Positions 29,084 through 38,300 of a DNA stretch of 58,248 nt are shown one piece after another; position 1 is the stretch's first letter; each line of letters starts with the position of its first letter. Below the pieces are notes generated by a model. That model had not been told where the DNA came from. It searched no databases and saw only the letters and a list, made by a program, of their open reading frames with translations. Source of the stretch: an uncultured Oxalobacteraceae bacterium (GTDB lineage: Bacteria; Pseudomonadota; Gammaproteobacteria; Burkholderiales; Burkholderiaceae_D); contig CAITOF010000030.1 in the NCBI GenBank assembly GCA_903893945.1, positions 1 through 58,248 of the forward strand. The letters are read 5' to 3'. Made by a program: the position numbers and the translations under genes.

Positions 29084-30211
29084 ATGAGCAGTTCAGCGAT
29101 CCGATTGTGCGCCCTGACCCGGGCACTGGTTTCAGTTAACCAACCCCTGAAGTGGGATGTCTTTTCTGAAAAGGGTCAGCTATTGCTCCATAAAGGCTAT
29201 CTGATCAGCACCGAAGCCCAGCTTCAGAATCTTCTTGAACGGGGTATGTATGCCAACGCAGATGACGTCGACAAGCTGAAACAGGAGAGCAGACCGGCCG
29301 ACTACGACCCCTTCCTGGAATGGGACAGTTTAAAAATACTGAGCAGCAAAAACAATCTGACTTTCATCCGCGGCAAACCCGCCGACATAATGGCAGGGCT
29401 GGATCAGAAAGTAACCAGCATCAATAACCTGCTACAAAAAAATCAAACGATCGCCCTGTTTGAACTCATGCAGATGGACATGACGAATTATGTCGCCGCA
29501 CATAATCTGCAAACCGCCATCCTGGTGTCGGTGCTGGCCAGGAAAATGAACTGGGATCAGGCCAGCATCGATACGTTATGTCGTGCTGGCGCAACGATGA
29601 ATATCGCCATGCTGGAATTGCAATCGACACTTACCGCACAAAAAGAACCCATTACCGTCTCGCAACGGGAAGAAATCCGCTCGCATGGCACACGGGGCAG
29701 AGAAATGCTGGAACAGGTCGGCGTCACCAATGAAGACTGGTTACGCGCCGTCGAACACCACCACCCGGCCTACCTGCCCAAGGGAACCGTTCCCGGCGAA
29801 ATGGCCAGCATTATTCACCATGCCGACGTTTATCTGGCCAAAATTTCGCCGCGCTCGTTCCGGCAGGGCAAACCGGCCAACATCGCTGCCAAGGAAATGC
29901 TGCAGGAAAAAGGCATGAGTCAGGCTCTGGCCAGCATCATCATCAAAGAGGTCGGCATTTACCCGCCAGGCAGTTATGTGAAACTGGCAAACGGTGAAAT
30001 TGCCGTTGTGACCCAGCGCGGTGAACAGGTGCACACCCCCGCCGTGTTCAGTCTGCTCAACCCCAACGGAATGCCGCTGGGAGAACCGGTACCGCGCGAT
30101 ACGGCCTCCGCCGCATTTGCCATTTCCTCCATCGTCCCACGAAATAAAGTCATGGTGACGCTCAACCGCCAGAAGTTGTTTGGCAAGAAAAAAACCTCGG
30201 GTTACGGTTGA
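29084..30211 (+). CDS. degenerate HD-GYP-like protein
   Basis: This is a 375-residue protein. Residues 1-60 form the N-terminal domain common in betaproteobacterial HD-GYP proteins (LVSVNQPLKWDVFSEKGQLLLHKG). The region from about 140 to 290 aligns with HD-GYP phosphodiesterases, but the metal-binding HD dyad (usually HDIGK) is replaced by TMNIAM, and the GYP motif is absent (HHHPAYLPKG). HHADVYLAKISPR, the later conserved block, is kept. Such proteins may bind cyclic di-GMP or a partner without cleaving it. An AAGG ribosome site precedes the ATG. It is not obviously in an operon. Confidence 0.75.
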   Translation: MSSSAIRLCALTRALVSVNQPLKWDVFSEKGQLLLHKGYLISTEAQLQNLLERGMYANADDVDKLKQESRPADYDPFLEWDSLKILSSKNNLTFIRGKPADIMAGLDQKVTSINNLLQKNQTIALFELMQMDMTNYVAAHNLQTAILVSVLARKMNWDQASIDTLCRAGATMNIAMLELQSTLTAQKEPITVSQREEIRSHGTRGREMLEQVGVTNEDWLRAVEHHHPAYLPKGTVPGEMASIIHHADVYLAKISPRSFRQGKPANIAAKEMLQEKGMSQALASIIIKEVGIYPPGSYVKLANGEIAVVTQRGEQVHTPAVFSLLNPNGMPLGEPVPRDTASAAFAISSIVPRNKVMVTLNRQKLFGKKKTSGYG

Positions 30212-30224
30212 CCCTGTTCCGGCG

Positions 30225-31790
30225 TCAGGGTGGCGACGATTGCGCCAGCGTGCTGAAATAGGTGGTGAGCAATTGCACTTCCGAATCAGTCAGGTTAATC
30301 GTCGGGGGCATGCGTTTCGCGCCAGCCTCCAATGAAATCCGGTATAAAATTTCATTCAGTAACGGGCCCCGTTTTGAATAGGGCAGCTTCAGCTTCCCGG
30401 TCAAACGGGGCACATCATCAAACGGAATGGCAGGCGCCACGCCGGTCGTATGACAACTTATGCAGATCGTTAAAATAGTCTGCACTTTTTGCGCGTCGCG
30501 CCCGTCAATGCCGGCGAGACTGCTGCCTTTGGCCAGTATGGGCTGCAATGCATAGCCGCTGTTTTTTAACTGGGCAACGCTCTGCTTTTCCAGATAAGCG
30601 CAATACTTGTTATTGTCCGGATAATTACGGTAGTAATACACATTCATCAATTCGGGGTCACGGGATTTCACGATGCTGACCAATCGCTGTTCCAGCAGGG
30701 CATTAACCGGTTCAAAGGCACTGAAATCCGCGGCGTTTTTCTCTATCGCCAAACCCCACTCACTGGTATTGATCGCGAGGCCGCTCTCAGCGACAAATCG
30801 GAAATCCAGCAAGGATTTGCTCTTGTCCACATCAGCCAGACCGGTATTGCCGCCGACACGCTGGCTCGACTTTTTCTGTAACTGGCGATGCATCTCCTCA
30901 TTGTCATGCTGCCTGAAGTCCGCATAATACTGTTGCGCCTGTATCGTCCATTCACGCGGCAAATAATTGATGACGGCCTGACACGCAGGGCTTACCGAAG
31001 CCAGCAGTGCGTACTGGTACTGGTTAAATTGCGGCTGCGAGGAAACTTGATGAATGATTTTTTCCACATTCAGCTTGGTCAGCAGCGTGGTCAACTGGGC
31101 GTTCGGCGCTTCCACCTCGACCCCGTTATAGACGTTGTGGCGGTTCGGATAGAATGTCGATTCGTCGGTATAAGGATGCGTATTGGTCAGGAACCGGTAA
31201 CGCGGATGGCTGGCCTGCTGTTGCAAATAACTGTAGAGCCCGTCACTTTCCGCTTTCGACAGTTTTTCATGGTATGCCTCGCCGTAGGCACCCGGCCAGA
31301 GTGGTGGCGCATCCCAGATCGGATGGGTGTTGGCCGTATGACATTTCAGGCATTTGTCCGGATTTCTCTTTGAAAATTGCGCACCGTGCGCCGATGGATC
31401 GCCCGGTTCCGGAAAGGCAATCTCTTCCATCTGGAACGATTTGGTCAAATCGTTGAACTCGATGGCTTCGATAGCGTAGTAGCCGGTCTGTTCCGGACTG
31501 CCATTAAACGACATGATCAGTTTCCCGTTCGTACCGAACACAATGGCGCGCGGATTGGAAAAACTGGCGCTTTGCAGACTGCGGCTTTGAAACATCAGCG
31601 TGTAATGATCAAGGTACGACTTGGGCAGAGCGGAAAGTAACTGTTCAACCGACCTGATGTCGTTGGTACGGATAAAGTCTTCAATGCCGTTCAGCGTCAG
31701 CACGGGTGTCGCCGGATTTTGATCCGACAGACTCGCCTTACTCAGAAAACTGAGTAAAAAAATAATAATCCATAAAATCCGTTTTTGCAT
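30225..31790 (-). CDS. secreted dihaem c-type cytochrome, unknown function
   Basis: This is a 521-residue protein with an N-terminal signal peptide (hydrophobic 7-20). Two haem c motifs are visible, CLKCH at 147-151 and CISCH at 443-447. A candidate axial methionine follows the second (KRMPP near residue 494). The motifs are nearly 300 residues apart, so two cytochrome domains flank a long middle region of unknown fold. It should be periplasmic and take part in electron transfer. No clear relation to the neighbouring genes was found. Confidence 0.75.
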   Translation of the reverse strand: MQKRILWIIIFLLSFLSKASLSDQNPATPVLTLNGIEDFIRTNDIRSVEQLLSALPKSYLDHYTLMFQSRSLQSASFSNPRAIVFGTNGKLIMSFNGSPEQTGYYAIEAIEFNDLTKSFQMEEIAFPEPGDPSAHGAQFSKRNPDKCLKCHTANTHPIWDAPPLWPGAYGEAYHEKLSKAESDGLYSYLQQQASHPRYRFLTNTHPYTDESTFYPNRHNVYNGVEVEAPNAQLTTLLTKLNVEKIIHQVSSQPQFNQYQYALLASVSPACQAVINYLPREWTIQAQQYYADFRQHDNEEMHRQLQKKSSQRVGGNTGLADVDKSKSLLDFRFVAESGLAINTSEWGLAIEKNAADFSAFEPVNALLEQRLVSIVKSRDPELMNVYYYRNYPDNNKYCAYLEKQSVAQLKNSGYALQPILAKGSSLAGIDGRDAQKVQTILTICISCHTTGVAPAIPFDDVPRLTGKLKLPYSKRGPLLNEILYRISLEAGAKRMPPTINLTDSEVQLLTTYFSTLAQSSPP

Positions 31791-32092
31791 GGCAGCATTT
31801 TCAAGAAACAGGCGCAGGTCAGTCGATAAACCGACCGCGGCAAAGTTGACTTATTTTCCATCGACCCAACGCACAAATTTAGCAGATCGACAACCTCAAC
31901 GTTGATGAACGCAACATCCAACCCACAGATTCAGCTTTTATTTTGATTTTAGTGAATTCAGGTCATTCAAACTTGATTGTTGCTAATTGTTATCCTAGTC
32001 TAAATTTCAGAATTACGATATTTCAATTCAGGCAGCCGGGAATTGGACGATGTCTCATTTAAAAATCGTTGTATTTAAAACTGGGGATTTCC
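31791..32092. other. intergenic region upstream of the porin gene
   Basis: 302 bp, A/T-rich toward the right. A weak promoter candidate (TTGATT, 17 bp, TAGTCT) lies around 31974-32002. No PhoB box, hairpin terminator or small gene is evident. Confidence 0.35.
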
Positions 32093-33508
32093 ATGTACAG
32101 AAAATCATCATCTCTTGCGATCAGACTAAGCGTTATAGCGTTTGCAGTAAATCAGTTATTCGCCGGCCAGGCGCTGGCCGATGACACCGCCCGAACTGCC
32201 GAACTCGAGAAAAAGCTGGATCTGGCGCTCAAGCAGATTCAACTGCTCACGGACCGGCTTAACCAGCTCGATGCGAATGCCAAAGCACAGAATGCAACCG
32301 TGCCCGCTGCGACCACCCCTGCTGCAGTGCAGGAGAAAATGACCGCGCAGGAGGAACGGATTGAAAAGCTGGAGAAATCCGTGGAACAGGCGGCGTCAGC
32401 CAGCGCCGATCAGACATTACTTGATACACAGACAACCGGGGTTCCACTGCACGGATTTATCTCGGTGGGTTATGCCAATCTGCCCAAAATGCCGAGTTTG
32501 CCCAACACCCTGAATGAAAAAAGCGGCTTTACCCTGTCTAACGTCGATTTTTACATGACACCCAATTTCGGTGACCAGTTAAAAGCCATCATGGAATTCA
32601 ATCTGGAATACACCGAACAGGGCGTGCTGACCTACGATCTGGAACGCTTTGAACTGGGCTATACCTTTAACGATTTGCTCAATGTGTGGGCAGGCCGGTT
32701 CCATACCCCATTCGGTGAATGGAATACCGCGTATCACCACGGGCATTACATACAGACCTCGATCGACCGTCCGCGGTTCGTTGCCTTTGAAGATCAGGGC
32801 GGTGTCATGCCGTCCCATACGGTCGGTCTGATGGAATCGGGCACGACACGGGTCAATGGTGGCGACCGGATTGCATTTGATGTATTCGCCGGCAACGGCA
32901 GCCGCATCATTCCGGCCAGCGATGGAAATACGCTGGGCATTTCGCTTGGAAACCAGTTAGACTTCAATCCGGTCGGGGATGACAATGGCAATACCGCTCT
33001 CGGTATGCGCGCCAGTTATGAAATTGCAAATACCCTGACCCTGGGCGTACATGCCTTATCAGAAACCGTGGGCACCTACGACGCCAATAATGTCGCGCTC
33101 AATACCACCAAAGTCAAATTTTACGGCGGTTTTTATTTCCTGGAACTGAATAACTGGGAATCCATTGGTGAATATTACAAATTCAAGAACGATGATATTT
33201 CCGGCCCGTCAGGAAATACCGGAACGCATGACAGCTGGGCAGGATTTGCTCAGCTGAGCTACACATTTGATAATATCTGGACCCCGTATATTCGAACTGA
33301 AAAAGCGGAGCTTGACCAGACGGACTATTATTTCTCCAGTCTGGCCAGCGGCCGCACCTACAGTCGCAATGTGGCCGGTGTGCGGTGGGACTTCAACAAA
33401 GCCGCTGCGCTTAAATTTGAATTTGACAGAACGCATGAAGAAGAAGTGGGTGGCGTACCTGATGAAATTTATAACAGGACCCGCGTACAACTTGATGCTA
33501 AATTCTAA
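32093..33508 (+). CDS. outer-membrane porin with N-terminal coiled coil
   Basis: This is a 471-residue protein. A signal peptide ending near QALA (residue 29) is followed by a coiled coil (AELEKKLDLALKQIQLLTDRLNQL) and a second short helical segment, then a beta-barrel region rich in alternating aromatic residues. It ends VQLDAKF; a terminal phenylalanine is the usual barrel-assembly signal. The layout resembles OprO/OprP-type or similar trimeric porins with a periplasmic coiled coil. The start is the ATG at 32093 with GGGGA upstream, rather than an in-frame TTG at 32069. The next gene, a small phosphate-binding-like protein, starts 11 bp later, suggesting anion or phosphate uptake. Confidence 0.8.
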   Translation: MYRKSSSLAIRLSVIAFAVNQLFAGQALADDTARTAELEKKLDLALKQIQLLTDRLNQLDANAKAQNATVPAATTPAAVQEKMTAQEERIEKLEKSVEQAASASADQTLLDTQTTGVPLHGFISVGYANLPKMPSLPNTLNEKSGFTLSNVDFYMTPNFGDQLKAIMEFNLEYTEQGVLTYDLERFELGYTFNDLLNVWAGRFHTPFGEWNTAYHHGHYIQTSIDRPRFVAFEDQGGVMPSHTVGLMESGTTRVNGGDRIAFDVFAGNGSRIIPASDGNTLGISLGNQLDFNPVGDDNGNTALGMRASYEIANTLTLGVHALSETVGTYDANNVALNTTKVKFYGGFYFLELNNWESIGEYYKFKNDDISGPSGNTGTHDSWAGFAQLSYTFDNIWTPYIRTEKAELDQTDYYFSSLASGRTYSRNVAGVRWDFNKAAALKFEFDRTHEEEVGGVPDEIYNRTRVQLDAKF

Positions 33509-33519
33509 CTGGAGCGCAT

Positions 33520-33927
33520 ATGAAACTTTTATTGAAAAAAACCGCACTTAGCCTGGCATCGCTCAGCCTGTTTGCATCCGCCGTGGCGACCGCCGGCGAT
33601 GTGTATGTCATTACCAATTCATCACTGGCTGTGTCTGCTGATGACGTCAAGGATATTTATTCAGGAGAAAAATTAATCGAAGGCGGCACCAAACTGAGTC
33701 CGATCGACAACAACAGCATCAAAGCCGATTTCCTGAGCAAGGTGATGGGCATGCCGGCGGACAAGTACAGTTCGATGTGGAGCAAGAAGGTATTCCGCGA
33801 CGGCCTGACTGCCCCATCGTCAAAATCCACCGATGCCGATGTGATTGCGCTGGTCAAGGCCAAACCGGGTAATATCGGCTATGTGGCGGTACCCACAGCA
33901 GACGTGAAAGTTGTCAAGAAATATTAA
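33520..33927 (+). CDS. small periplasmic phosphate-binding-like protein (PstS superfamily)
   Basis: This is a 135-residue protein with a signal peptide cleaved near ATAG (residue 26), leaving only about 110 residues. The mature part resembles one lobe of PBP-like phosphate-binding proteins (VYVITNSSLAVSADDVKDIYSGEK, FLSKVMGM, VIALVKAKPGNIGYVAV). Full PstS proteins are about 330 residues, so this is a single-lobe form. No PstCAB permease is nearby. It follows the porin by 11 bp with GGAG before the ATG and so probably shares its transcript. Whether it binds phosphate is not known. Confidence 0.75.
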   Translation: MKLLLKKTALSLASLSLFASAVATAGDVYVITNSSLAVSADDVKDIYSGEKLIEGGTKLSPIDNNSIKADFLSKVMGMPADKYSSMWSKKVFRDGLTAPSSKSTDADVIALVKAKPGNIGYVAVPTADVKVVKKY

Positions 33928-33981
33928 GGCTCGGCACTGCGATGGCGTATAATCCAGGTAGCAGGATGGTGAGGTGCACTT

Positions 33982-34545
33982 ATGCGGCGTAATTCGACAA
34001 CGCGTTCAACGACGGGTATGACCACGCGTATTGGCCTGATTTGTTCTGCATTATTTTTTTGCATGGAAGCTGTTGCCGCGAGCCATTCCGTTTACTCACA
34101 AACGGCCGAATGGACCGATGATACCGGCCAAAAAGTGCAGCTGGCCAACTGGAAAGACAAACCAGTCATTATTGCCATGGCCTACACAGAATGCACTCGC
34201 ATCTGTAACGCAACCCTGCATCGTCTGGAAGAGGCGCAACAACTGGCCGACAAAACCAGCGAAAAAGTGGACTTTATCATTGTCAGTTTCGACCCCGCCA
34301 TAGACAACCCCGCATCGTGGGCGTATTACAGAAAAAACCATCACCTTGCCGACCGCAGCAACTGGCATTTTCTGACGGGCAGCGTCGCCAGCACACGCAA
34401 ACTGGCGAACCAGCTGGGGATTCAATACTGGATGGATGAAGACCATGTAATGCATGATCTGAGAATTTTATACCTCAATCCGGATGGCACCATCAAGACT
34501 TATCTCGACTGGGACCACCAGGATGTCTCGAGCCTGTTCAAATAA
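33982..34545 (+). CDS. SCO1/SenC family copper-binding protein
   Basis: This is a 187-residue thioredoxin-fold protein with an N-terminal membrane or signal segment (residues 15-33). The copper-site cysteines are Cys71 and Cys75 in ECTRIC, and the conserved histidine is probably His158. The SCO family delivers copper to the CuA site of cytochrome oxidase or acts as a thiol-disulfide reductase. No oxidase genes are adjacent; the link to the porin and binding-protein genes 54 bp upstream is positional only. GAGGTG precedes the ATG. Confidence 0.85.
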   Translation: MRRNSTTRSTTGMTTRIGLICSALFFCMEAVAASHSVYSQTAEWTDDTGQKVQLANWKDKPVIIAMAYTECTRICNATLHRLEEAQQLADKTSEKVDFIIVSFDPAIDNPASWAYYRKNHHLADRSNWHFLTGSVASTRKLANQLGIQYWMDEDHVMHDLRILYLNPDGTIKTYLDWDHQDVSSLFK

Positions 34546-34579
34546 ATCCAATCAGTATCCACCTCGCTGCGGCCACCCG

Positions 34580-34602
34580 GTCCGACCATCAACCGGTCGG
34601 AC
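34580..34602. terminator. hairpin between convergent genes
   Basis: GTCCGACC (34580-34587) and GGTCGGAC (34595-34602) form a perfect 8-bp stem with a 7-nt loop. It reaches into the stop codon of the chemoreceptor gene. No T-run follows on either strand, so termination is uncertain. Confidence 0.4.
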
Positions 34603-37256
34603 TAGCGCAGCGCAATAGGGACATAGTTCGTGTTACTGATCTGGTCCTCAGGCACCGTCGTAAAGAATGCCATCAGAATTTTCAGTTGCTCAGTCTGCCC
34701 TGACATTTCTTCTGCCGTGGCTGCCAGTTGCTCTGAGGCGGACGCATTCTGCTGGGTCGTGTGATTCAGGTCATTCATGGCGTGATTTATTTCAGCAAGA
34801 CCCGACGATTGCTCCTGTGACGCGTTGGCAATTTCCTGTACCAGCAACGAGGTTTTGCTAATTGACGGTATCATTTCCTTGAGCAGTTGAGTGGCTTTTT
34901 CAGACACCTGCACACTGCTGCTGGCCAGACCACTGATTTCCCGGGCGGCCAACTGACTGCGTTCGGCCAGTTTCCTGACCTCTGCTGCAACGACAGCAAA
35001 TCCCTTACCCGAGGCCCCGGCTCGGGCGGCCTCAATGGCGGCATTTAACGCCAGCAGATTGGTCTGATCAGCAATGTCATCGACAATGCTGATTTTTGCG
35101 GCAATCTGCTTCATGGTGCTGGCCGTCTGATCCACTGCGTTGCCACCCTCAACCGCCTCTTTGCTTGATTTGGCCGCCATATCGTCAGTGACTCTGGCAT
35201 TCTGGGTATTCTGGACGACCGAGGCCGACAACTGTTCAACCGATGCCGAGGTCCGTTCAATATTGGATGCCTGGCGGGAAGCCGATTGTGAAATGCTTTG
35301 CGCTGTATCGCTGATCTGGTCCGATGCTGATGCCAGCGACTGCGATGTCATGTTGACGTTGCTGATCACCTGGTTCAGTTTGGTCAGGGTGTTGTTGGTG
35401 TAATTTTTTAAATCAGCAAATGAACCTTCATAGGTTTTTTCAATATTCTGTGTCAGATCACCTTCCGAGATGGCACCCAGAACCCGCACCACGTCAGCGA
35501 TTCCGTCGCCGGTCGTTTCAACCAGCTGGTTCAATCCCAGCCCCAATTCCCTTTGAAACCCGTTCAACCCGTCAAGATCAATGCGCTCATCAAAATTGCC
35601 GTGATTGGCTGCCTCCACCATCTGCTTCTGACCGTTGATCACCTGAGTCAGTTTCGCAACGGTGTTGTTGGTATATTTCTGCAGCTCTCCGAATGCGCCC
35701 TCATAATTCCTGTCTATGGTTTTGCTCAGATCACCGTTGGACATGGCGCTCATGACCCGCACAACATCGGTTATGCCGGCCTCGGTCGTGGCAACCAGCT
35801 GATTCAGGCCGTTACCCATTTCTTTCTGAAAGCCTTCCAGTTCCTTGACATCAATCCGAACCGTGAAGTCGCCACGATTGGCCGCTTCCACGACCTGCTT
35901 CTGTCCTTCGATGACTTTGGTCAGTTTATTCACCGTGTTATTGGTATACGTTTTTAATTCAGCAAACGACCCGGCGTAATCACCATCAATTTTCTTGCTC
36001 AGATCGCCCACCGACAACGCCCCCATCACGCGTACCACATCGGCGATACCTTCACCGGTCGTGGTAATCAGCTGGTTCAACCCGTGGCCTATGTCTTTCT
36101 GAAAGCCGCTCAGACCGGTGAGGTCGATCCTGGTTTCAAAATTACCTTGGTTGGCCGAGGCCACCACCTGCTGCTGCCCTTCGATGACCTGTGACAACTT
36201 GTCGACCGTGTTGTTCGTGTATTTTTTCAATTCACCAAACGAACCCTGATATTCTTTTTCTATGGTTTTACTCAAATCCCCTTCGGAAAGTGCACCCATG
36301 ACCCGAACCACATCACCAATACCGGTACCTGTTGTTTCAACCAGCTGATTCAGTCCGTCACCAATATCCTTTTGAAAGCCGGCCAGTCCTTCCACGTCAA
36401 CACGCGTGTTGAAATCGCCCCGATTGGCCGCTTCAACCACTCGCTGCTGCCCTTCGATGACCTGCTTCAGTTTATTCACCATGTTCTGTATGGCGCTCAG
36501 GAGCTGACCGGTTTCATCGCTTGAATTTGACTCGATGCTGACGTTCAGGTCGCCCTTGGCCAACTGGTCTGCCACAAACAGTGCGTCCTTGATCGGACGG
36601 GTAATGGACCGGGTAATCAGAAATGCGGCGACCAGGCTGACCAGCAGGGCAATCACGCCTAACGCAATCATCTGTTTTCGTGCCGATTCATACACGTTAC
36701 CAGCATCGATACCGGCATCCTTGAATATTTTCTTCTGCAGCTCGTTCATTTCTCCAAAGCTGTCAGTCAACGCGTGCATTTCATCGTAGGTTTCGCCAAA
36801 CGCCTGCTTGGCCGCTGCCTCACGGTTGCCCGCCGCAAGAAGGGTGTTCACTTTCGCATACGCCGCAACATACTTATCGTGTGAGGCCTTCATCTTGTCG
36901 ACAATATCGCGTGCATTTTTCTGGTCAACCAGCGCATCCAGCTTGTTCAGATCATCATCGAGGGCACTCAGGTTCTCGTCGAGCCGTCCCTGCGCTTCCT
37001 TGGACCGGGTTGGTTCGGTTGACCAGACCAGTTCAAAAATTCGCGCAATACTGCCACGGGCATTGGCAATCGCGTCATTACACACCTGCACTTTCCCGTA
37101 ATCATTCCAGGTCAATTCTTCGGTAGCCGCATTTAATGTGGCCATATTCTTGATACCCAAAAAGGTAACACCTGCCATAAATGATAATAATACGGCAAAT
37201 GCAAAACCCAGCCTGCCACCAATTTTTATTTTAAATAGTCTCATAGCATTCCTCAA
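34602..37256 (-). CDS. methyl-accepting chemotaxis protein with tandem HAMP array
   Basis: This is an 884-residue chemoreceptor. TM1 is at about 12-34, a helical periplasmic sensor at 35-195, TM2 at about 196-216, and a canonical HAMP follows to about 265. Next come four near-identical 91-residue units (266-356, 357-447, 448-538, 539-629), each starting VI(E/N)GQ and containing GLNQLV or GLNQLI and (Y/T)TNNT. Each unit looks like a pair of HAMP domains, so about nine HAMPs stand in a row. The signalling tip ([22 protein letters not shown]) lies near residue 760. No C-terminal CheR-tether pentapeptide is present. An extended poly-HAMP rod would place the tip far from the membrane or act as a signal-inverting chain. 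Convergent with the SCO gene. Confidence 0.9.
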   Translation of the reverse strand: MRNAMRLFKIKIGGRLGFAFAVLLSFMAGVTFLGIKNMATLNAATEELTWNDYGKVQVCNDAIANARGSIARIFELVWSTEPTRSKEAQGRLDENLSALDDDLNKLDALVDQKNARDIVDKMKASHDKYVAAYAKVNTLLAAGNREAAAKQAFGETYDEMHALTDSFGEMNELQKKIFKDAGIDAGNVYESARKQMIALGVIALLVSLVAAFLITRSITRPIKDALFVADQLAKGDLNVSIESNSSDETGQLLSAIQNMVNKLKQVIEGQQRVVEAANRGDFNTRVDVEGLAGFQKDIGDGLNQLVETTGTGIGDVVRVMGALSEGDLSKTIEKEYQGSFGELKKYTNNTVDKLSQVIEGQQQVVASANQGNFETRIDLTGLSGFQKDIGHGLNQLITTTGEGIADVVRVMGALSVGDLSKKIDGDYAGSFAELKTYTNNTVNKLTKVIEGQKQVVEAANRGDFTVRIDVKELEGFQKEMGNGLNQLVATTEAGITDVVRVMSAMSNGDLSKTIDRNYEGAFGELQKYTNNTVAKLTQVINGQKQMVEAANHGNFDERIDLDGLNGFQRELGLGLNQLVETTGDGIADVVRVLGAISEGDLTQNIEKTYEGSFADLKNYTNNTLTKLNQVISNVNMTSQSLASASDQISDTAQSISQSASRQASNIERTSASVEQLSASVVQNTQNARVTDDMAAKSSKEAVEGGNAVDQTASTMKQIAAKISIVDDIADQTNLLALNAAIEAARAGASGKGFAVVAAEVRKLAERSQLAAREISGLASSSVQVSEKATQLLKEMIPSISKTSLLVQEIANASQEQSSGLAEINHAMNDLNHTTQQNASASEQLAATAEEMSGQTEQLKILMAFFTTVPEDQISNTNYVPIALR
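35370..36461 (-). repeat. four tandem 273-bp coding repeats (poly-HAMP units)
   Basis: Four in-frame units of 273 bp encode the 91-residue HAMP pairs of the chemoreceptor. They differ at many positions, so the array is not a recent exact duplication, but unit length is conserved exactly. Confidence 0.85.
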
Positions 37257-37508
37257 TGAAGGGCTTACCAGGGGTTCAAAGTTCCATCGGTTTAGTTTAG
37301 ATAAAGATAATCAACATGCAAGCTGTTTATCATCGTATTTCGGGTGAAAGCACCACTTTCCGTTTTGAGAAGTTGAATAGCACTGTGAATTGGAATACCC
37401 TCTAACAGGGATGGCCGATTTCCTGCTGAAATAGACAGGAAAAAAATCGAACTGGCATATAGAATTCAAAATTAACCCACGGTTTGGGAAGAACCAGCAT
37501 AACTGTCT

Positions 37509-38300
37509 ATGGATATAGTTTCCAATTTATTACTGCAACTTCGTCAGGCCTATTTGTCTGAATTGCCGGAGCGCGCCGACGAACTGGAAATGCTTATCCT
37601 GGAAATCAAGAACGCCGGATTGAATGCAGACCGGTTCAACGATCTTTATCGTCGCATTCACAGCCTGAAGGGGAGTGGCGGGACGCATGGCGCGCACATC
37701 ATCACCGCCATTTGCCACAGTTTTGAAGATTTTTTAACCTCCATCAATCAACAGACCTCGCTGCAGAGCACCGCCCATATCGACATCGCACTGAATTTTG
37801 TGGATCTGTTAAGAAATGCTGCACTGCGGCTGAAAAACAATAGTGACGACTTCGGTGACATTGAAGTTACGCTCAATGAATTGCGCCAGAAAGCTTTTGC
37901 GCCGCGCTATTCCGCGCTGGTGGTGGTGCATGGCGGTGCCATTATCAGCATCGTTGGCCAGGTGCTGAAAAATCATGGCTGTCGCATGGTGCTGATGAAA
38001 GACGGATTTCATGCCCTGGGCCGAGCTCTGGTGGAGCCGTTTGACATGGTCATTACCTCACTGGAATTGCCGGGCCTAAATGGCAGCGCGATGATCTCGG
38101 CCCTTAAACTGGCCGATTGCCACAACAAATACAGCCGCTGTATTTTACTGACAGCCAATGACAATTTGCCGCTTACCATTCCGACGCACGATTTCATACT
38201 GCTGAAGAATTCCAGTCTGTTACCCGAACTGAATAAACTGATCCAGTCCATCATCCAGGAACATGAATCGTCCGGCAAGTTATCGAACGGGCTTCGATAA
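37509..38300 (+). CDS. Hpt domain protein with C-terminal pseudo-receiver
   Basis: This is a 263-residue signalling protein. Residues 1-110 form a histidine-phosphotransfer domain with the phosphorylatable histidine in [11 protein letters not shown] (His51). Residues about 135-250 resemble a response-regulator receiver, but the phospho-accepting aspartate is replaced: VITSLELPG stands where VLLDxxMPG is expected, so serine occupies the aspartate position. The conserved lysine near the end (ILLKNSS) remains. It lies between two chemoreceptor genes and overlaps the second by 21 bp tail to tail, so a chemotaxis link is likely. Confidence 0.75.
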   Translation: MDIVSNLLLQLRQAYLSELPERADELEMLILEIKNAGLNADRFNDLYRRIHSLKGSGGTHGAHIITAICHSFEDFLTSINQQTSLQSTAHIDIALNFVDLLRNAALRLKNNSDDFGDIEVTLNELRQKAFAPRYSALVVVHGGAIISIVGQVLKNHGCRMVLMKDGFHALGRALVEPFDMVITSLELPGLNGSAMISALKLADCHNKYSRCILLTANDNLPLTIPTHDFILLKNSSLLPELNKLIQSIIQEHESSGKLSNGLR

